From Oscarella lobularis (taxonomy: Eukaryota; Porifera; Homoscleromorpha; Homosclerophorida; Oscarellidae), in assembly GCF_947507565.1 (NCBI RefSeq), contig NC_089181.1, positions 2,427,614 through 2,491,613 on the forward strand: a DNA stretch of 64,000 nt, in the 5' to 3' direction. The notes beneath the pieces were generated by a model. It did no database searches, was not told the DNA's origin, and worked only from the letters and a program-made list of their open reading frames with translations. Shown here one piece after another: positions 12,001 through 24,900 of this stretch. A program made the position numbers and the translations under genes. Positions within the stretch are counted from its first letter, which is position 1, and every line of letters starts with the position of its first letter.

Positions 12001-15000
12001 ATGCAGAGCTGAATTGTTCCCGCTAGGACGCCGCGGAGAACTTTTTCGTGAAGGCCGGCCTGTTCGTCGAGACCTTTCAAGCGGGACAACAGCTGCTGGC
12101 AATTTTCACGAATCTAGAAGCGAAGCGAGATGAAATTCTCTACGTAACGAGAAAGAGGATAACGAACTTTCGAATTCGACGACGAGTGTTTGTCGGATGC
12201 GGTTGTGAGAATCGGTTTGCCGGAGGCAGCCAAGAGGATCGCCGCGTCCTGATCCGACGTCATCATGAGAAGCAGCTGGCATCCCGTTTCGGCAATCTGA
12301 AAAAAATAGGGACGCGATGTAGAGCAAAATAGCATTATAGCAATACAACAAACCGATGCGTCATTAGGATTCGCTTTCATGGCCGACAACACCATGGCAA
12401 CGCCGCCGTTGAAAGCAATCGAGGACCTCTTGTCCTTGCCAGCACTCAAAGAGAGAACCTCTTCCAGAACTCTGAAAATAAATGAATAAATAGTCTTTTT
12501 CGGTGCTCTTTTTTTTATTACGTTAGGCCTTTCTGAATCGTCTTCGCGTTCGAACTGTTCTTATCTAAGGTTCGAGTGAGGTCGCCTATCAAATCTTTTT
12601 CGATGAAAGTTTCGGCGAGGAACGATTTCATTCCCTGCTCTTCGCTAACTAGATCGCTTAGAACGCTGCAGGCCAATTCGGCGGCTTCGCTCTTTTCGGC
12701 GTATTTCGTTAGGAGACATTTCACAATGGATACGGTCGAGACGAAGAGATCCTTTCGAAGGGGCGACGGCGACTGCACTTTCACTCTGCCACTTTCAGTG
12801 CACTGGGTCAGACGACAGAGCACCTGTTTGACGACGAGAAGACGGACTATTAACAGAAAAATAATAATAATAGATATTACTCTATACCTGAGCGGCGGCC
12901 AATTGCACGTTCAGTTCACTTGCAAACGATTTCGTGCATTCGAGGACGACGTCAACGACTCCGGCTGAAATCAGCGGCTGGAAAAACTGCGATTCGCTCT
13001 CCGAAGGCGACAAGAGCATGCACACGGTCAGCAAACCGTTAGCGACAGCACTGGCGAGAAAGAAAAAAAAGAAGTGAGCAGTTTTTCCCCATAATGTGAA
13101 TACCGCCACCTTTTGATTTTCTCGTCCGACTGGTGACTATAGCCGTACTTGCAGATTCGCCTGAGAGCGGCGAGCAGAACGTTCAGCGACTTGGCACCGA
13201 TTGACCAAACGATGTCGCGCAACAGAACGGCACTTTCCGACCCCTTATAATCAAAATCTCGAAAAAGAAGAAGAAAAAAGAGAAAATCCTAAGCGCAAAC
13301 TTTCTCCGCACGCAAATTTCATCTAGGGTACCTGCACGATCTTGAGCTCCAACCAATTCCTTCAGAGCGCCCAATCCGTTCACCTGCACCCCGAGCGATC
13401 CTCCGAACGTCCCCAAGCAATCCAACACCGATTTAATGGCTCCCTTCGTGGCGGCATTGATTCGCAATTCGTCGCCTTTTTTGCCGAACGCCTTCAAGAC
13501 GACGCACGCGTACGAGCAGATGCTGCCGTCCGTCGGCGATCCGCCCAACGACTGCATCAATTCCAAAATGAAATCGAGAACGGCGTCGCCGGGAGCGTTC
13601 GACATCTGCGTCTTGCTTCCGCCTTCTACTGAGACGGACAAGAGTTTCAGCGCCTGATAGACGACGTGCGGCTTTAGCGTGTTCTCGCGAACGAAGCTGT
13701 TGAAATCGTTCACGCTCTCCACCTCCCATTTGATCGGTTTCAGCGACGCGACGATGGTATCGTCTCCGACGGCGGCCGGCGGCTCCGCGTCTTCGGAAAG
13801 AAGGGAAGAATCGGCAACTTTGGAACAGACAGCGACGTCGTCGTTATCGGATGAACCCGTCGTCGTCGTCGTCGCCGCCGTCGCCGCTCCGGTTTCATTC
13901 TGCTTCACTTTGTGGATTTCTTCGAAACACGTTGTAGTTGGTAGTAGATGGTTTGACGACGATTGGCGAGCTATTTTGATTAGGCTGGAAATGACGTGAG
14001 ACTCGAGATTCGATTCGATGATATCGTCCAAATTCGCAATGGTCTAGAAAGAAAGAAAGCCAATTCGTTTTGGCACCAAACGAGTGTGCAATCTCTTACC
14101 GGGGAATCGGTCATTTCTCCTATCTTTTGACAAATCGTCTCCTGTAGATCTTGCGGAAGCAATTTGAGCATTCCAAGTACCTCCCACCAATGATCACGGC
14201 AAACGGAGTTGGCACGCTGCTGCTCCCTGCCAAACAAGCCGTAAGGCAATCTCGCCGCCTTTCCAACAAATCCTAGCAGATTACTATTTATCATAAACAG
14301 ATAAAGACATATCATTATTTGAATACCCATTTCGTTTCCTTCTAAGGGAGATGAAGACGAATCGGTGGCGGTAGCGGCGGTGCTGTCAATCAATTCGACC
14401 ATGTGCCAGAAAACCCAGTACGTGTCCCCGTAGTCGTCCCACAGAAACTGCGCCGGCGGCGTGCCGTCGTTGCTCTTCTTAAATTCGCCCACGTCGCCCG
14501 TCGACACGCTTTCATAGTCTTCGAGCATCGTCGCTCTCATACCGGGTTCAAGAACGCTTTTGACGTATTCCCCGTACGCGTCCTTGTTCGGAAAATCCGA
14601 TTTCCTCTTGTATTTGGACGCCTTGGACGAACTCAAGTCGAAGCTGCGCTGAATTGACGGAACGAAGATCGATCCGCCGATGACGGGATTCTCGTTCGGA
14701 ATGACGGGAGAGCTACTCCAGCCGAGTGCGTGGCAGAGTTCACCGATCAGCTGAGACGTCGCAAAACTCAATTGAAATTGCAAATTCACGAAGGACGACG
14801 ACGAGGGCATCGATTCTCTATTCTGCTCAATGTTGTCTATAAGAGACATGACGCGCAGATACTTTTTCATGAGGGCAAACAGAGTGCTACCAGACGCCTA
14901 AAGAGGAGAAAAAAAAGGAAACGTATACATTCAAAGACACGCCGGTGTACTGGTTTTTACCTGAGGAAGACATACACTGTCAAAGGACACTCCGTGCTCC

Positions 15001-15579
15001 TCTTTCGACGCCGTCTCAGCAAACAGCTCCATGAGCATGGTCCGACTCGTCGGATCGGCCAACGATTCGTCATTCCCGACGTTCGCCAACGAGAGTAGCA
15101 CGTAGGCGCGACTGCCGGCATCGTGCGTGGCGAGCGCTTTGAGCATGAATCCGGCGCTCTGACGAACGCTCGCCACCTTCGACCAGAGCAACTCCATGAT
15201 GAGATTGAGCGCTCCCGATTCGCGAAAAATTCCGGCGAGCGCGCCGATGCGCGCGTAAGCGCTGAGAACGTTGAGCGTGTGCGACACGTTCACCGATTGG
15301 GCGCCTTTGTCGATTTGACGACGCGCTCTCTTCACCAGCGAATGCACGTCGCCTTCCATTTCATTCATCTCCTCCGAATCGAGAATCTCCGACGACGACG
15401 ACGACGACGAAGCCGACCCGTTGTCGCTTTTTTCCTTCTCTTCTGTACTCGTCATCAAGTGAGGACAACAGGCCGAGACTTCGTCGCGAGTCATCCACAT
15501 AAGGTAATGGGTCGCGCCTCCTGTCGTCGTCGTCGACGACGACGTCGACGTTTCCGTTTGTGCGCCGTTTCCGCTCCCA

Positions 15580-15613
<34 letters not shown>

Positions 15614-15908
15614 CTTCTGACGAGGCGGGGCCTCCCGTGCCGCTACTCACCTGTTTCCATCGAACGAGGACTTGCTGCGTTCCGCGAAAGGTGCGCTGCC
15701 TGAGCAGTTCGTCCGGAATGAGATAGACGTCGCGCTTTACGGCGACGACTAGCGTTCCTTCGGGAACGAGTGTGCCTTCTGGGCTGCATGGACAGTTTTA
15801 GGGGGACCCTCTGTTTCCTCGAATTCCAGCTCACTTAAATTTGTCTTCTTTAGACGTTTTTGGAAGTGATTCCAGTGCTTCTTTGAGCTTCTGCTTTAGA
15901 CGCGGCAT
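6004..15908 (-). CDS. CUL9: CUL9 (PARC) cullin-RBR ubiquitin ligase
   Basis: Very large cytoplasmic E3 ubiquitin ligase combining a cullin and an Ariadne-type RBR module. The start is MPRLKQKLKEAL at 15908. Domains in order: an ARM-type N-terminus (about 15400-14960) with VLSAYARIGALAGIFRESGA and HDAGSRAYVLLSLAN, which closely follow human CUL9; a CPH domain (about 14620-14390) with YGEYVKSVLEPGMRATMLED; more helical repeats to about 11830; a DOC/APC10 domain (11860-11270) with YWESSGSTGSHWIRLHMRKG; cullin repeats and cullin homology (about 11200-9390); the winged-helix neddylation region (9069-8880) with VVRLLKKEKSLTVDNVAMKV; RING1 CPVCTEEQQEGDCLALVCGH (about 7960-7850); IBR; RING2 CPKCNAPIEKNDGC..M with the expected catalytic Cys; an Ariadne region; and an Asp/Glu tail ending at 6004. 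The vertebrate protein also ends in an acidic tail. Exons are many and introns short. N-terminal Gly and Ser runs are coded by trinucleotide repeats. Confidence 0.95.
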
Positions 15909-16162
15909 TTTGGACGAGCAAAGTGAACGCCTTTAGCATACGGGAACCTCCAGGGAACGCTGCCGCGAAAGCAGAGAGGAAGGAGCGTGGGTTTCAACGT
16001 AAAATCCTGCCGGAATACAATGCAATACGATAAGTGCGATCGAGCGCGCGAGGCGACGCCATTCTTTTCTAGCGCCAACAGCCTGACACGGAAGTGTTTT
16101 TATGGACGAGCAATGCACACAATAAAATGTAAGCTAATAAAGATGGAGTCCCCCCCTTCCTC

Positions 16163-18241
16163 TTAAAACAATTGAATAATAGAATCTCGTCCAGGACCAA
16201 CTCCAATCCATTGAACTAAAATGAACAAAATAATTATTCTCCTAAATAATGGCTCGTCATAGGCACCTTTGACTCCAACAATTTCCTCAATCTTCTTCAC
16301 ATAGGCCTGAGCGTTTGAAGGCAACTCTTCAAACGTCTTGCAATCCTTTGTGCTTGTCTTCCATCCTGGAATTGTGACGTACTCCACCTCCACATTTTTC
16401 AAAAGCCGCTGGTCAGCTAAAACAACCATAATGCCACTTCAATAGCAAACACGTTCCTTTTACCGGGAAACAAGGGCAATTTTTTTCCGTCCACTTTGTA
16501 CCCAATGCCAATTTTCAATTCTTCAAACGTATCGAGTATATCAATCTTCGTCACAGCAAGACTACACAAAAACATGCATACGGTAGTACCCGCGCACACA
16601 TCAATCGCTTTACCTGGTGTATCCATTGATTACAGCTGTGTATTTGACAACAACCAAATCGAGCCAACCACATCGCCTTCGTCTGCCCGTTGTCACGCCC
16701 CACTCATGCCCTATTTCCTGCATCTTAGTCCCAATATCCTAAAAAAGTTCTCTCGCTCACTTAATCGTCATATTTATAACAAGCAATTGGTACATCTGTC
16801 AATTCCGTTGGAAAGTATCCGACTCCAACTCGCGTTGTATAGGCCTTGACCACACCGCACACGTGATTAACGGACTGAAGTGGAATGCCAAGACCAGCAC
16901 ACACACCGCCAATACTGCAAAGACACGATGTCACATATGGATACGTTCCTGGAAGAAAAGACACCATCCCAAATCTTCCAAATTTAGACGCAAAAACCAA
17001 CCAAAGTCAATGTCCAACATGGTTGCATTGGCACCTTCGACTAAAATTTTCTTTTCCCCGGCTAGTGCTGTGTTCATGTAGTGAACTGTATCAGAAACCA
17101 TAGGACGAACTTCATCCGCTAAAACCTAAGAAAAAAGTCTACACGAGATAATTCAGTAGAAAGATTTACTTACCTTGTACTTCTGCAATTCCTCTTGTAT
17201 GTCAACGTTGAGACTCGGGAATCTAAATTCATGATCAAGAGACGTTTTCTAAAAGAGTACGCGAATATTTACCGTGTTTGATATCCTTTGGCTAGCATTT
17301 CAAATCTAAGAAAGCCTGTCATTTGCTGCTGTACAACGTCACGTAACACCTTGCAGCAAAGTCTTCAAAATCGCCAAGCAAATCACACAATCTCAATCCG
17401 CTTCTCGAAGCCTAAAACAAATGCTTGTATTGTCCAATAAAAGTTCGTTATTGCTAGCAACTTTGGCAGCGTATGTAGGTCCAATTCCTTTCTTAGTCGT
17501 CCCGAGACTGACAAAAAATAGAATTAGAATTAAATTCTTAAGTGAGAGCGTGTGCTTCTGTACCTGCTCTTTCCCTTTTCTTGCTCAAGAAGGGCGTCGA
17601 CTTCCTGAAGCATTCCAAAGACTAGATTGTAAGAGTATTTTCATACGTCACCCAAATTGTACAACCCACCCAAGTGAGCCCTGTCTGAAATCAATAGTCG
17701 ATCTCTCCATGATCCTTTCACGCCTGCGTGTAGATATGACGTCAAATGAACAACTCGCACGCAGTTTGCGCACACCTTTGGCTTCCATTTTAGCTGCCTC
17801 TTCAAACAGCTGAGGCAAATTCACGACAACTCCATTGCCTTGTCATAATTGAATTCAAATGCGTGTAATTAACGCGGAATCGAATTACCGATAACCGCCG
17901 TGCACGATTCGTGTATAATCCCACTAGCAAAGGTAACGTTCGTAGCGCAAGTAGACTAGAGACACTGACGAGATCGCACCTCGGAAGAAGATGAAAGTCG
18001 TACATCGTTTCGCCCACGACGACCGTATGACCGGCGTTATTTCCTCCCTACGCGAATCGATAGGAAGGAGGAGATCCTTTTCGAGGAACATTCGCACTTG
18101 AGCTCTGCATACGACGTCCGCCTGCGAAGCGAGTTGATCGACGAGCTTTCCTTTGCCTTCGTCGCCCCATTGGGACCCGAGTACGACAAAGACGCCGCTC
18201 TCGAGATCGTCTTTCGATTTCTTCGCCTGGGGTTCCGCCAT
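16163..18241 (-). CDS. ADSS: Adenylosuccinate synthase
   Basis: Catalyses GTP-dependent ligation of IMP and aspartate to adenylosuccinate, the committed step to AMP. Exon 1 starts [14 protein letters not shown] and contains the nucleotide-binding loop [20 protein letters not shown]. The next exon has [20 protein letters not shown], then [16 protein letters not shown]. Further exons carry [16 protein letters not shown]-type sequence (about 17050-17000), [20 protein letters not shown] and [18 protein letters not shown] (about 16930-16770), and a C-terminal part with [15 protein letters not shown] and [15 protein letters not shown] before the stop at 16163. It covers the whole family length in about a dozen short exons. 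It reads in the same direction as CUL9, 254 bp upstream of its start. Confidence 0.96.
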
Positions 18242-19498
18242 GACGGTTGCTTATGTACACACAAGTGACGATGCGTCCGGGACGGTACGGGATGTGGTTT
18301 TATTTTTGAGCATGACCCGCGCGTTCAAAAAGATCGACCGATACAGAGAAAATCGTGCATATACGCAAACAAACGTTCAATCATGCAAAAAATGTACATA
18401 TCTAATTCCTCTTGAGTCTTCTTCACGCGCTTCAATCAAGAAAAGAGTACTGTACCTAAAAAAAGAAGGGATAAAATCTGTTCAATCTGTCCGTGTACGT
18501 ACCTTTTTGCGATGCGTTCGCATCGGCATTAACCAGGCCACACCACGTGGAGGTTCGAACGCAGTCAGTGGCCCAAAAATTTTGGAAGCGAGACCTTGCT
18601 TCAACAGCCCGAACACGACCGGTACGGCCTGGATCGAGAACGGCTCTCCCACACCGTCCCCCCGACCGCGTCGTACCGGGGCCCCAGAGAGGCCGTAGAC
18701 TTTCGCTTAGATAGGAAGCGAGCCTACCGTGTCAGGAGAGGACTTACGAAACGATTGCCGAGTCCACCGATTGAGGGTCAGCGTTTATTGTCCTGGGGGT
18801 CGGGTCATCTTTCGGGTATAAGTTACTAATCCGAGTGAGGAAATACCACGAGACACTGGGCCCCCACACGTTTCTTTGGCAGTAAGTGGCAAACCTTAGC
18901 CAGACGCCCACTCGGCTTTAACGCGGAACGCCTGACTTCGCAACTAAAGCCGTCCACGACCCTTTTGACCCCCAGTGCCGATCTTAGCGCCGCAAAGCGA
19001 CGCCCATCCACTGTGCCTAGCAGTTTCAGTGAGGATCGACAAGAAGACGTTAAACGCTTTGATGACCAACAACCAGCTTTCCCAGCTCACGATCAGCCTC
19101 AAGGGTTCAGCCCGTTGGCATCCCCCACCCTTTAGCAAGACTGAAGATTGGGCGTGCTCCAGTCGCTTTTATATGGAAGATGGTGCAACATCCGCTGGTG
19201 ACCTCACTGTGATCAATTCACCAAGGCAACGAGTCGCTGGTTGGCAGACAAATTCGCGCGAATTTTACACGTGATCTGCACGTTCTCTCCACGAGGCAGG
19301 TTTTGGCACCTCAAGGAACAATGGCGGATCTTCGACTACTGTACACGTGTATGCGAACTACAATTAACGTTTACATTTCACTCTCTAAGGGTTTCCTCGT
19401 GCAGAAGTTGTAAGTGGCAGTGAAAACGAGACAAATGAAGACTTCCCGCCGAAACGCGTGAGCGCGGATAACGATAGACTACTACAGCGGCGAAGGCC
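18242..19498. other. 1.26-kb gap between divergent genes, partly GC-rich and unexplained
   Basis: This lies between the ADSS start (-) and the dehydrogenase start (+), so it should contain both promoters. The first 240 bp are AT-rich. From about 18500 to 19140 the sequence becomes GC-rich without the purine/pyrimidine bias and short-exon pattern of neighbouring genes, and no frame stays open for more than about 120 codons. Overlapping frames exist on both strands (for example 18975-19274 plus and 18944-19138 minus), none with a family I can name. I compared it mentally with rRNA, tRNA, snRNA, SRP and RNase P hallmarks and found no convincing match. It may be a non-coding RNA, 5' UTR exons or an inserted fragment. 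Confidence 0.5.
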
Positions 19499-20897
19499 AT
19501 GCGAACGACGCTTTCGAGAGCAATCGCAAAGCGGAACGGCTTCGTGTTCGTCGACTGGGTAGCGTACGCTCGTTTCCTCCCAAATATGGCTCAGTTCGAG
19601 TTCGCTACCGCTACGAGGATAATTTTCGGTTCCAATACGGCTACGGAGCTCCCAAAGCTGATCGATTCTTTACAATCGAAGCGGCCGCTCGTCGTAACAG
19701 GCAAAGCGGCCCGCTACGCGACCGTCCTGCAACATCTCCAAGGTAATCCGAAGCCCGGTCATTTTGCCGGCAGTAGCCTATGTAATTCCTCCCCAAGGTC
19801 CGATCATATTCGAAGTGCACGGCGAGCCGAGCGTCGAGACGGCGACGCGCGGTCTCGATCGCGCCAAATCGAACGCATGCGACTCAGTAATCGCAATCGG
19901 CGGCGGTTCGGCGATCGACGTCGGCAAACTAATCGCCGTTCTCGTCACAAACGGCGGCGAACCGCTCGACTACATGGAAGTCGTCGGTCGCGGTCAAAAG
20001 ATCACCAAACCCGGCCTCCCGTTCGTTGCCATACCAACGACGGCCGGCACGGGCGCCGAAGTGACGAAGAACTCCGTTCTGTCGTCGCCTGAGCATCGCG
20101 TCAAGGCGAGCGTTCGCAGTCCGTACATGTTGCCGACTGCCGCTATTATCGATCCTTTGCTCACAGTCAGCGTGCCGCCCAACGTGACGGCTAGCACGGG
20201 ATTAGACGCATTTACTCAGGTGAATTATATATGAGGGAAATCAGATTTTTGTAGCAATTGTTTCTTTCCCCCCAGTGCTTGGAACCCTTTGTATCTAAAC
20301 TCGCGAATCCGTTGACGGATGCCATTGCTCGCGAGGGCATCCGTCACGGTGCTCAGTCACTGAGACGAGCGTTCGAAAACGGGCAGGACGTTGATGCGCG
20401 ACAGGGCATGTGCCTCTGCAGTCTAATGGGAGGACTTGCACTAGCCAATTCCAAACTAGGCGCAGTCCATGGATTTGCAGGTAATTGTTATGAGGTTCTA
20501 GGAGAATTGCTCACCTTTTAATCCGTTCCCAGGGGTTTTGGGTGGATACTGTGCCGATGCTCCTCACGGTGCCGTCTGTGCTCGTCTTCTTCCCTTTGTC
20601 ATCACTTCCAATGTGAAGGCGCTGTCGGCGAGGGATCCTGATAGTCCTCTGTTGGCGAAATACGACGAAGCGGCGAGAATCATTACCGGGGATCCGTTTG
20701 CCAAGAGTCACAACGCCGTGACGTGGATTCAGCAGCTGTGCGACGTCTTGAATGTTCCGCCGCTATCGACGTACGGACTAAAGAAAGAAGACGTCCCTAT
20801 TGTTGTGGAGAAAGCGAGCAAAAGTTCTAGTATGAAAGGCAACAGCATTGTTTTGACTGATGATGAGCTCACCTCCATTCTCATGCAAGCTCTCTAA
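19499..20897 (+). CDS. Iron-containing alcohol dehydrogenase family protein
   Basis: Group III (iron-dependent) alcohol dehydrogenase fold, an NAD(P)-linked oxidoreductase; substrate not predictable. Exon 1 is 19499-19742, exon 2 is 19798-20219, exon 3 starts at 20274, and the last exon follows a short intron around 20480-20533; stop at 20895-20897. Motifs: IIFGSNTATELPKLIDSL at the N-terminus, the nucleotide-binding AIGGGSAIDVGKLIAVL, PFVAIPTTAGTGAEVTKNSV, GLDAFTQ, and the metal-ligand region GAVHGFAGVLGGYCADAPHG. The HGFAG...APHG pattern resembles bacterial and uncharacterised members more than animal ADHFE1, which has HG..Y motifs. A basic N-terminus before an internal Met at 19586 may be a mitochondrial signal. 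The gene converges on MBD4 with 60 bp between stops. Confidence 0.88.
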
Positions 20898-20957
20898 CGA
20901 AAACTTTTTACTTACTTCTGTTTTGGTCAATGTCACTTAGAAGGGCGAGTCTCTTCT

Positions 20958-21820
20958 TTAAAATAAAACACTTTCGTCTTCTAGACCTGAGTTTTTGGCC
21001 AGCCATTTATGGTAGTCATTCAGCTTGTGATCTGAAGGGCTAACCTGCTCAAAATCATAGATCCTCTCGCACACGCATACGTTCCATAAAATACCTCTTT
21101 CCATTCACCACAACAGAAAATCCTGTACGAGTCGTTTCCATACTTTCCAATGCCATACAACTCAATTGGATACTCCCACATCTTGGTCACGTACTCTTCT
21201 AAACATTTACAGAGTAAAATTGACTATCCAATGCAGCGCTCGTCAGACCTGAAAATCTCTTTATTATCTCCGCTCTCTTGTGATGGAGCCCAAGCGAGTG
21301 CAGAATTTCCGCCATTTTATGCAGGCTTCCTTCCCGAACGCACTCCGGCGATGGATACTCCTTGAGAAATTGCCACAGCACAGGTATCGCCTTGCTGCCG
21401 GCCGTCTTATTGAGAAATACGGTCGCAATCAGAAGCTTCCACGGATCGTGAAAAAGCTGCTCTTGGATAAGACTAAAAGGTGACTTAGGTGGAACATAGT
21501 TCAGTGTCAAGTGACGAGGCACTCGTTCTCCTCTCTCTTCGACGCCAGAAGAACTGAAATATGGACTTGTGCACTGGCGAGCTGCCTTCGAATGTCCTCT
21601 ATCGACTTGTTCATTCGAATCAGCTTGGCTTGATCGTGCAGAAGGCAACTGTCGTTGGGAGGACTTTGCTGGTTCGGCTGCTCGCCGCCGCTGAACTTTT
21701 CTGGCCCTGTTATGAACGCCGTGAGCTGTAGGCCGCCTTTTCCAATCTCAGTATTTACCTAGCGACGTCAAGTCTACTTTTCTTCCGCCTTTTTCGCTTA
21801 GGATGCTGGAGAACCTTCAT
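20958..21820 (-). CDS. MBD4: MBD4-type thymine/uracil DNA glycosylase (HhH-GPD domain only)
   Basis: Base-excision repair enzyme that removes T or U from G mismatches, as at deaminated CpG. Exon 1 (21820 down to about 21762) encodes a basic nuclear-type start, [18 protein letters not shown]. The second large exon holds [40 protein letters not shown] and [18 protein letters not shown], the helix-hairpin-helix glycosylase core. The following exons have a [11 protein letters not shown] segment with the catalytic Asp, and the terminal [13 protein letters not shown] typical of MBD4, with stop at 20958. The encoded protein would be about 240 residues. No methyl-CpG-binding domain precedes the catalytic part, unlike vertebrate MBD4. 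Confidence 0.9.
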
Positions 21821-21922
21821 TTCCAAGCGCGAAGTCCCGTAGCGACGTCACCCTGTTTACATACCGAAAACCTACTCTGCAAAGGTGTGTGTTTCCTAAA
21901 TTCTATCAATAGCCCCGTGTTT

Positions 21923-24900
21923 TTATAAAGTCATATTCGGCTTCGTCATTTTTCCTAATAAACTAATTCCGACGTTTGTCATGAGACACTTTTCGATTTC
22001 TTCGTAGCCCTTTCTAATTGCAATATCATATGGTTTTTCTCCAGCATCATTCAGTACGTCTGCACTTGCACTGCAACTGAAATAAAGACCAATAGCGCAA
22101 AAATGGAGTCCAAAAAAACGGCTCATACCCAAGCAAAACTTCGATACTTTTTATGGTACGTGGCCCAGCCAAAACGCATTCGTGCAAAGCCGTATTCCCT
22201 TTCCTGATCACCATTAATTCATATCAGAACAAGAATGCCCTTTTATAACGACGCACCTCATTTTCATATTCACATCAGCTCCTTTGTCAACTAAGACTTG
22301 AATACAGTCCAAACGGCCAGCAAGGCATGCGACAGCCAAAAGACCCAGGCCATCTTTGTTGCATATATTTGCATTGCTACCCTAAATTTAAAATTAATCA
22401 AAAACCTTATCAATTGAACATGCGTGAGTACATCGTCGTCAAGAAGTCCTTGGACAATCTCCACTCGTCCCTTTCCTGATACTCCGACTTCTTGAAAAAG
22501 CATTTGATTTTCCGCTGACATTTTCGTAATTCCCTTTCTCTTGCTCTTGCTCTTCTTCTTCCTCAGAGCCTTTGTGTCGTTGAGAGGCAGAGAAGTCTCG
22601 CCCTCTTTCTGACTAACTAAAACCGCGCAACATTTAATTTAAAAATCCGAGCTGTGGCATTTCCTTTACCTAAATTGAGAAGACTAGCGTTCCGAAAATT
22701 GTATCCGCCGCTCTCGCTCAGAGTACTAAGAAGACTCTGAGAAGCTAAAAGAGCAAATCTTTTCTACATTATCAGAATTAGGTCACACGTTACTTTGCAG
22801 TAGAGGAGTTGACGTTGCAACCCTTTCGGCTCTAGCCCCTTTGAGTGGAAACGCCAATGTAAGCGTCACTTCCTCCCCATCATTATGAATCGTTGCAGCT
22901 CGCAGCTTAATTAATTAAATAAATAATTAATGATCAACACGTCAAATGACTGAAGTACTTTTCCCATTTGAGGTTGACCTAAAAGCTTTTGAAATTCTAG
23001 AGAATTTTGCGTATAAGCTTTGACGTGAGAACACACGTGATCTATCTGCTGTCTCCAATAGCCTATATACAAGCACCAGCTGTTTCTCTCCCCGTCTCAT
23101 TTTATTCCTTTTAATTAATAAACCTCTTCCTGGACTGAACGTCGTCAGCGTGAGCCTGCGATCTTTTGCCGCCTCGCTTTGCATCTTCGCCTCGACGGCC
23201 GCCTTCGTTTCGGCTTCCAAAGCGCGCGACGACTTGAAGAAGAGACCCTGCGTTTGCGTTCCCTGAGTGCGAACTTCTTTCGAAGGAGAAGCGACAGGCG
23301 GCGGCGGAGCAGCCTATTTTACCATAAAAAAATTGATAAATAAATTCAATGACAACTGCGTACGTCTTCCGATGCGGTGGGAGAAACCGGACGAGATTCA
23401 ATTCCACTCCCACACGAGCTGCAAAATTGAGCACTAGGCTGATTGCTCGCTGAACACTTTTTGCACGCCACGGGCTGGCTAGAACGCACTACAGGCTAAA
23501 TATAAAATAACGTACTATATAAAGATGCTTTTATGGGCCGTGGACACAGACTTTGGTGGTGCCACACCAGTCGCAGAATCGAGCGTTGCGAGCAATTTGT
23601 CTTCCACATTTCGTGCACTTCGTCGTTCTTTGACTTGGAGGTGGCGGTGGTTCAGGCGAAGCTATCCCGTCAGGATTCTATAGAGTCAGTCGCATGACGA
23701 TAAATGAATTTATAAGTGTCGTATCTACTTCTGCGGCATCGTCCTGAAGACGAGCTTCACACGTGACGCAGAACTGCATTTCAGGCGGATTGACTGTGCT
23801 ACACCGAGTGCACAGCAACTTGGCCTGAAAAATGAATTCAAATCATTATGAGGGATATTCTTTTGTGTATTTTACCTGAAGTTTTCTTATCGCTTGAGGT
23901 CTCAGCTGAGGCGGGATTGGAGCTTCACAGGTGAGACACGCCGGCGCCGACAGCGGAACGGACGAATGACAGTAAAGACACGTTCCCATCTAATAAATAC
24001 GTTTTTATAAAAAAAATTCCTAATAGCTCAATGCATTCGAACGCACTTCTCCCGACCGGGGAGGAAGTTGTCTTGCCGACGGTAGAGGCGGAACTGGCGA
24101 ACCGCAACCGGGACAAAAGCGAGCGTACGGATCGGCGGGACGAGGAGAAAAGCATTGAACGCATCTGAGAAGAGGGAAACGCTGCTTGGACAAAAGAACA
24201 TTGATTGTCTTGGTTTTCATACTTGAGAAAGTCCGTTTGCTTGAGAAGTTTCTGCGCCTCTGCCCTCGACGATGCAGGACGAGCAGAATTCCCGCCAGAT
24301 ACCTTTTTTAAATAAAACGTTGCTATTTCATTTGAATTTTCCGCATTCGTGGTTAATTAAATAACCGGTTGTCTGGGCAGAGGACCAAGTCGAGTGGTGA
24401 GATATTTTGGGCCTGTTCGATTCAGCTTGCTCTCGGCTGGCTGTAGCAAAAGACTACTAAATTTGTTGCCATCGCTGCTGACGTCGTCGTCGTCGTCGTC
24501 ATCGTCGTCGAAAAACGTTTGACTCCGCGACTGTGGCGGCGTGAGGTTATCATTTCTGGCAGCAGAAACAATGAACGTCTTTGTTACGATTGAAGACTCT
24601 CGAAAAGGATCCCTACAAAACGTTTATAAGCGGCAATACTAATTGTCTCCTCCTCCGAGTCTATATACTTCTGTATGGCTATTGCTTTGACTGTTTGCTT
24701 GCCTGGGAGAAGGCTGAACGGACGCTTGTACGCGTACGTGTGTTTTTCGCCCAGTTTTTGAAATGGTTGAGGCTTTGTGCCGTTCACTGTGTAATAGATG
24801 TCGGTTCCTTGCGTTTCTGAATTCAAATTCCAGATCCAGATCTGCGTGCGAGCAAACGTCGCCCTTTCTTACCCGTTCGAAGTTCGATTGGCGTCGATGC

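Noticed and set aside
18545-18565. GGTTCGAAC resembling a tRNA B box
   Set aside because: The flanking bases cannot form a T stem on either strand and no matching A box or acceptor stem is present.
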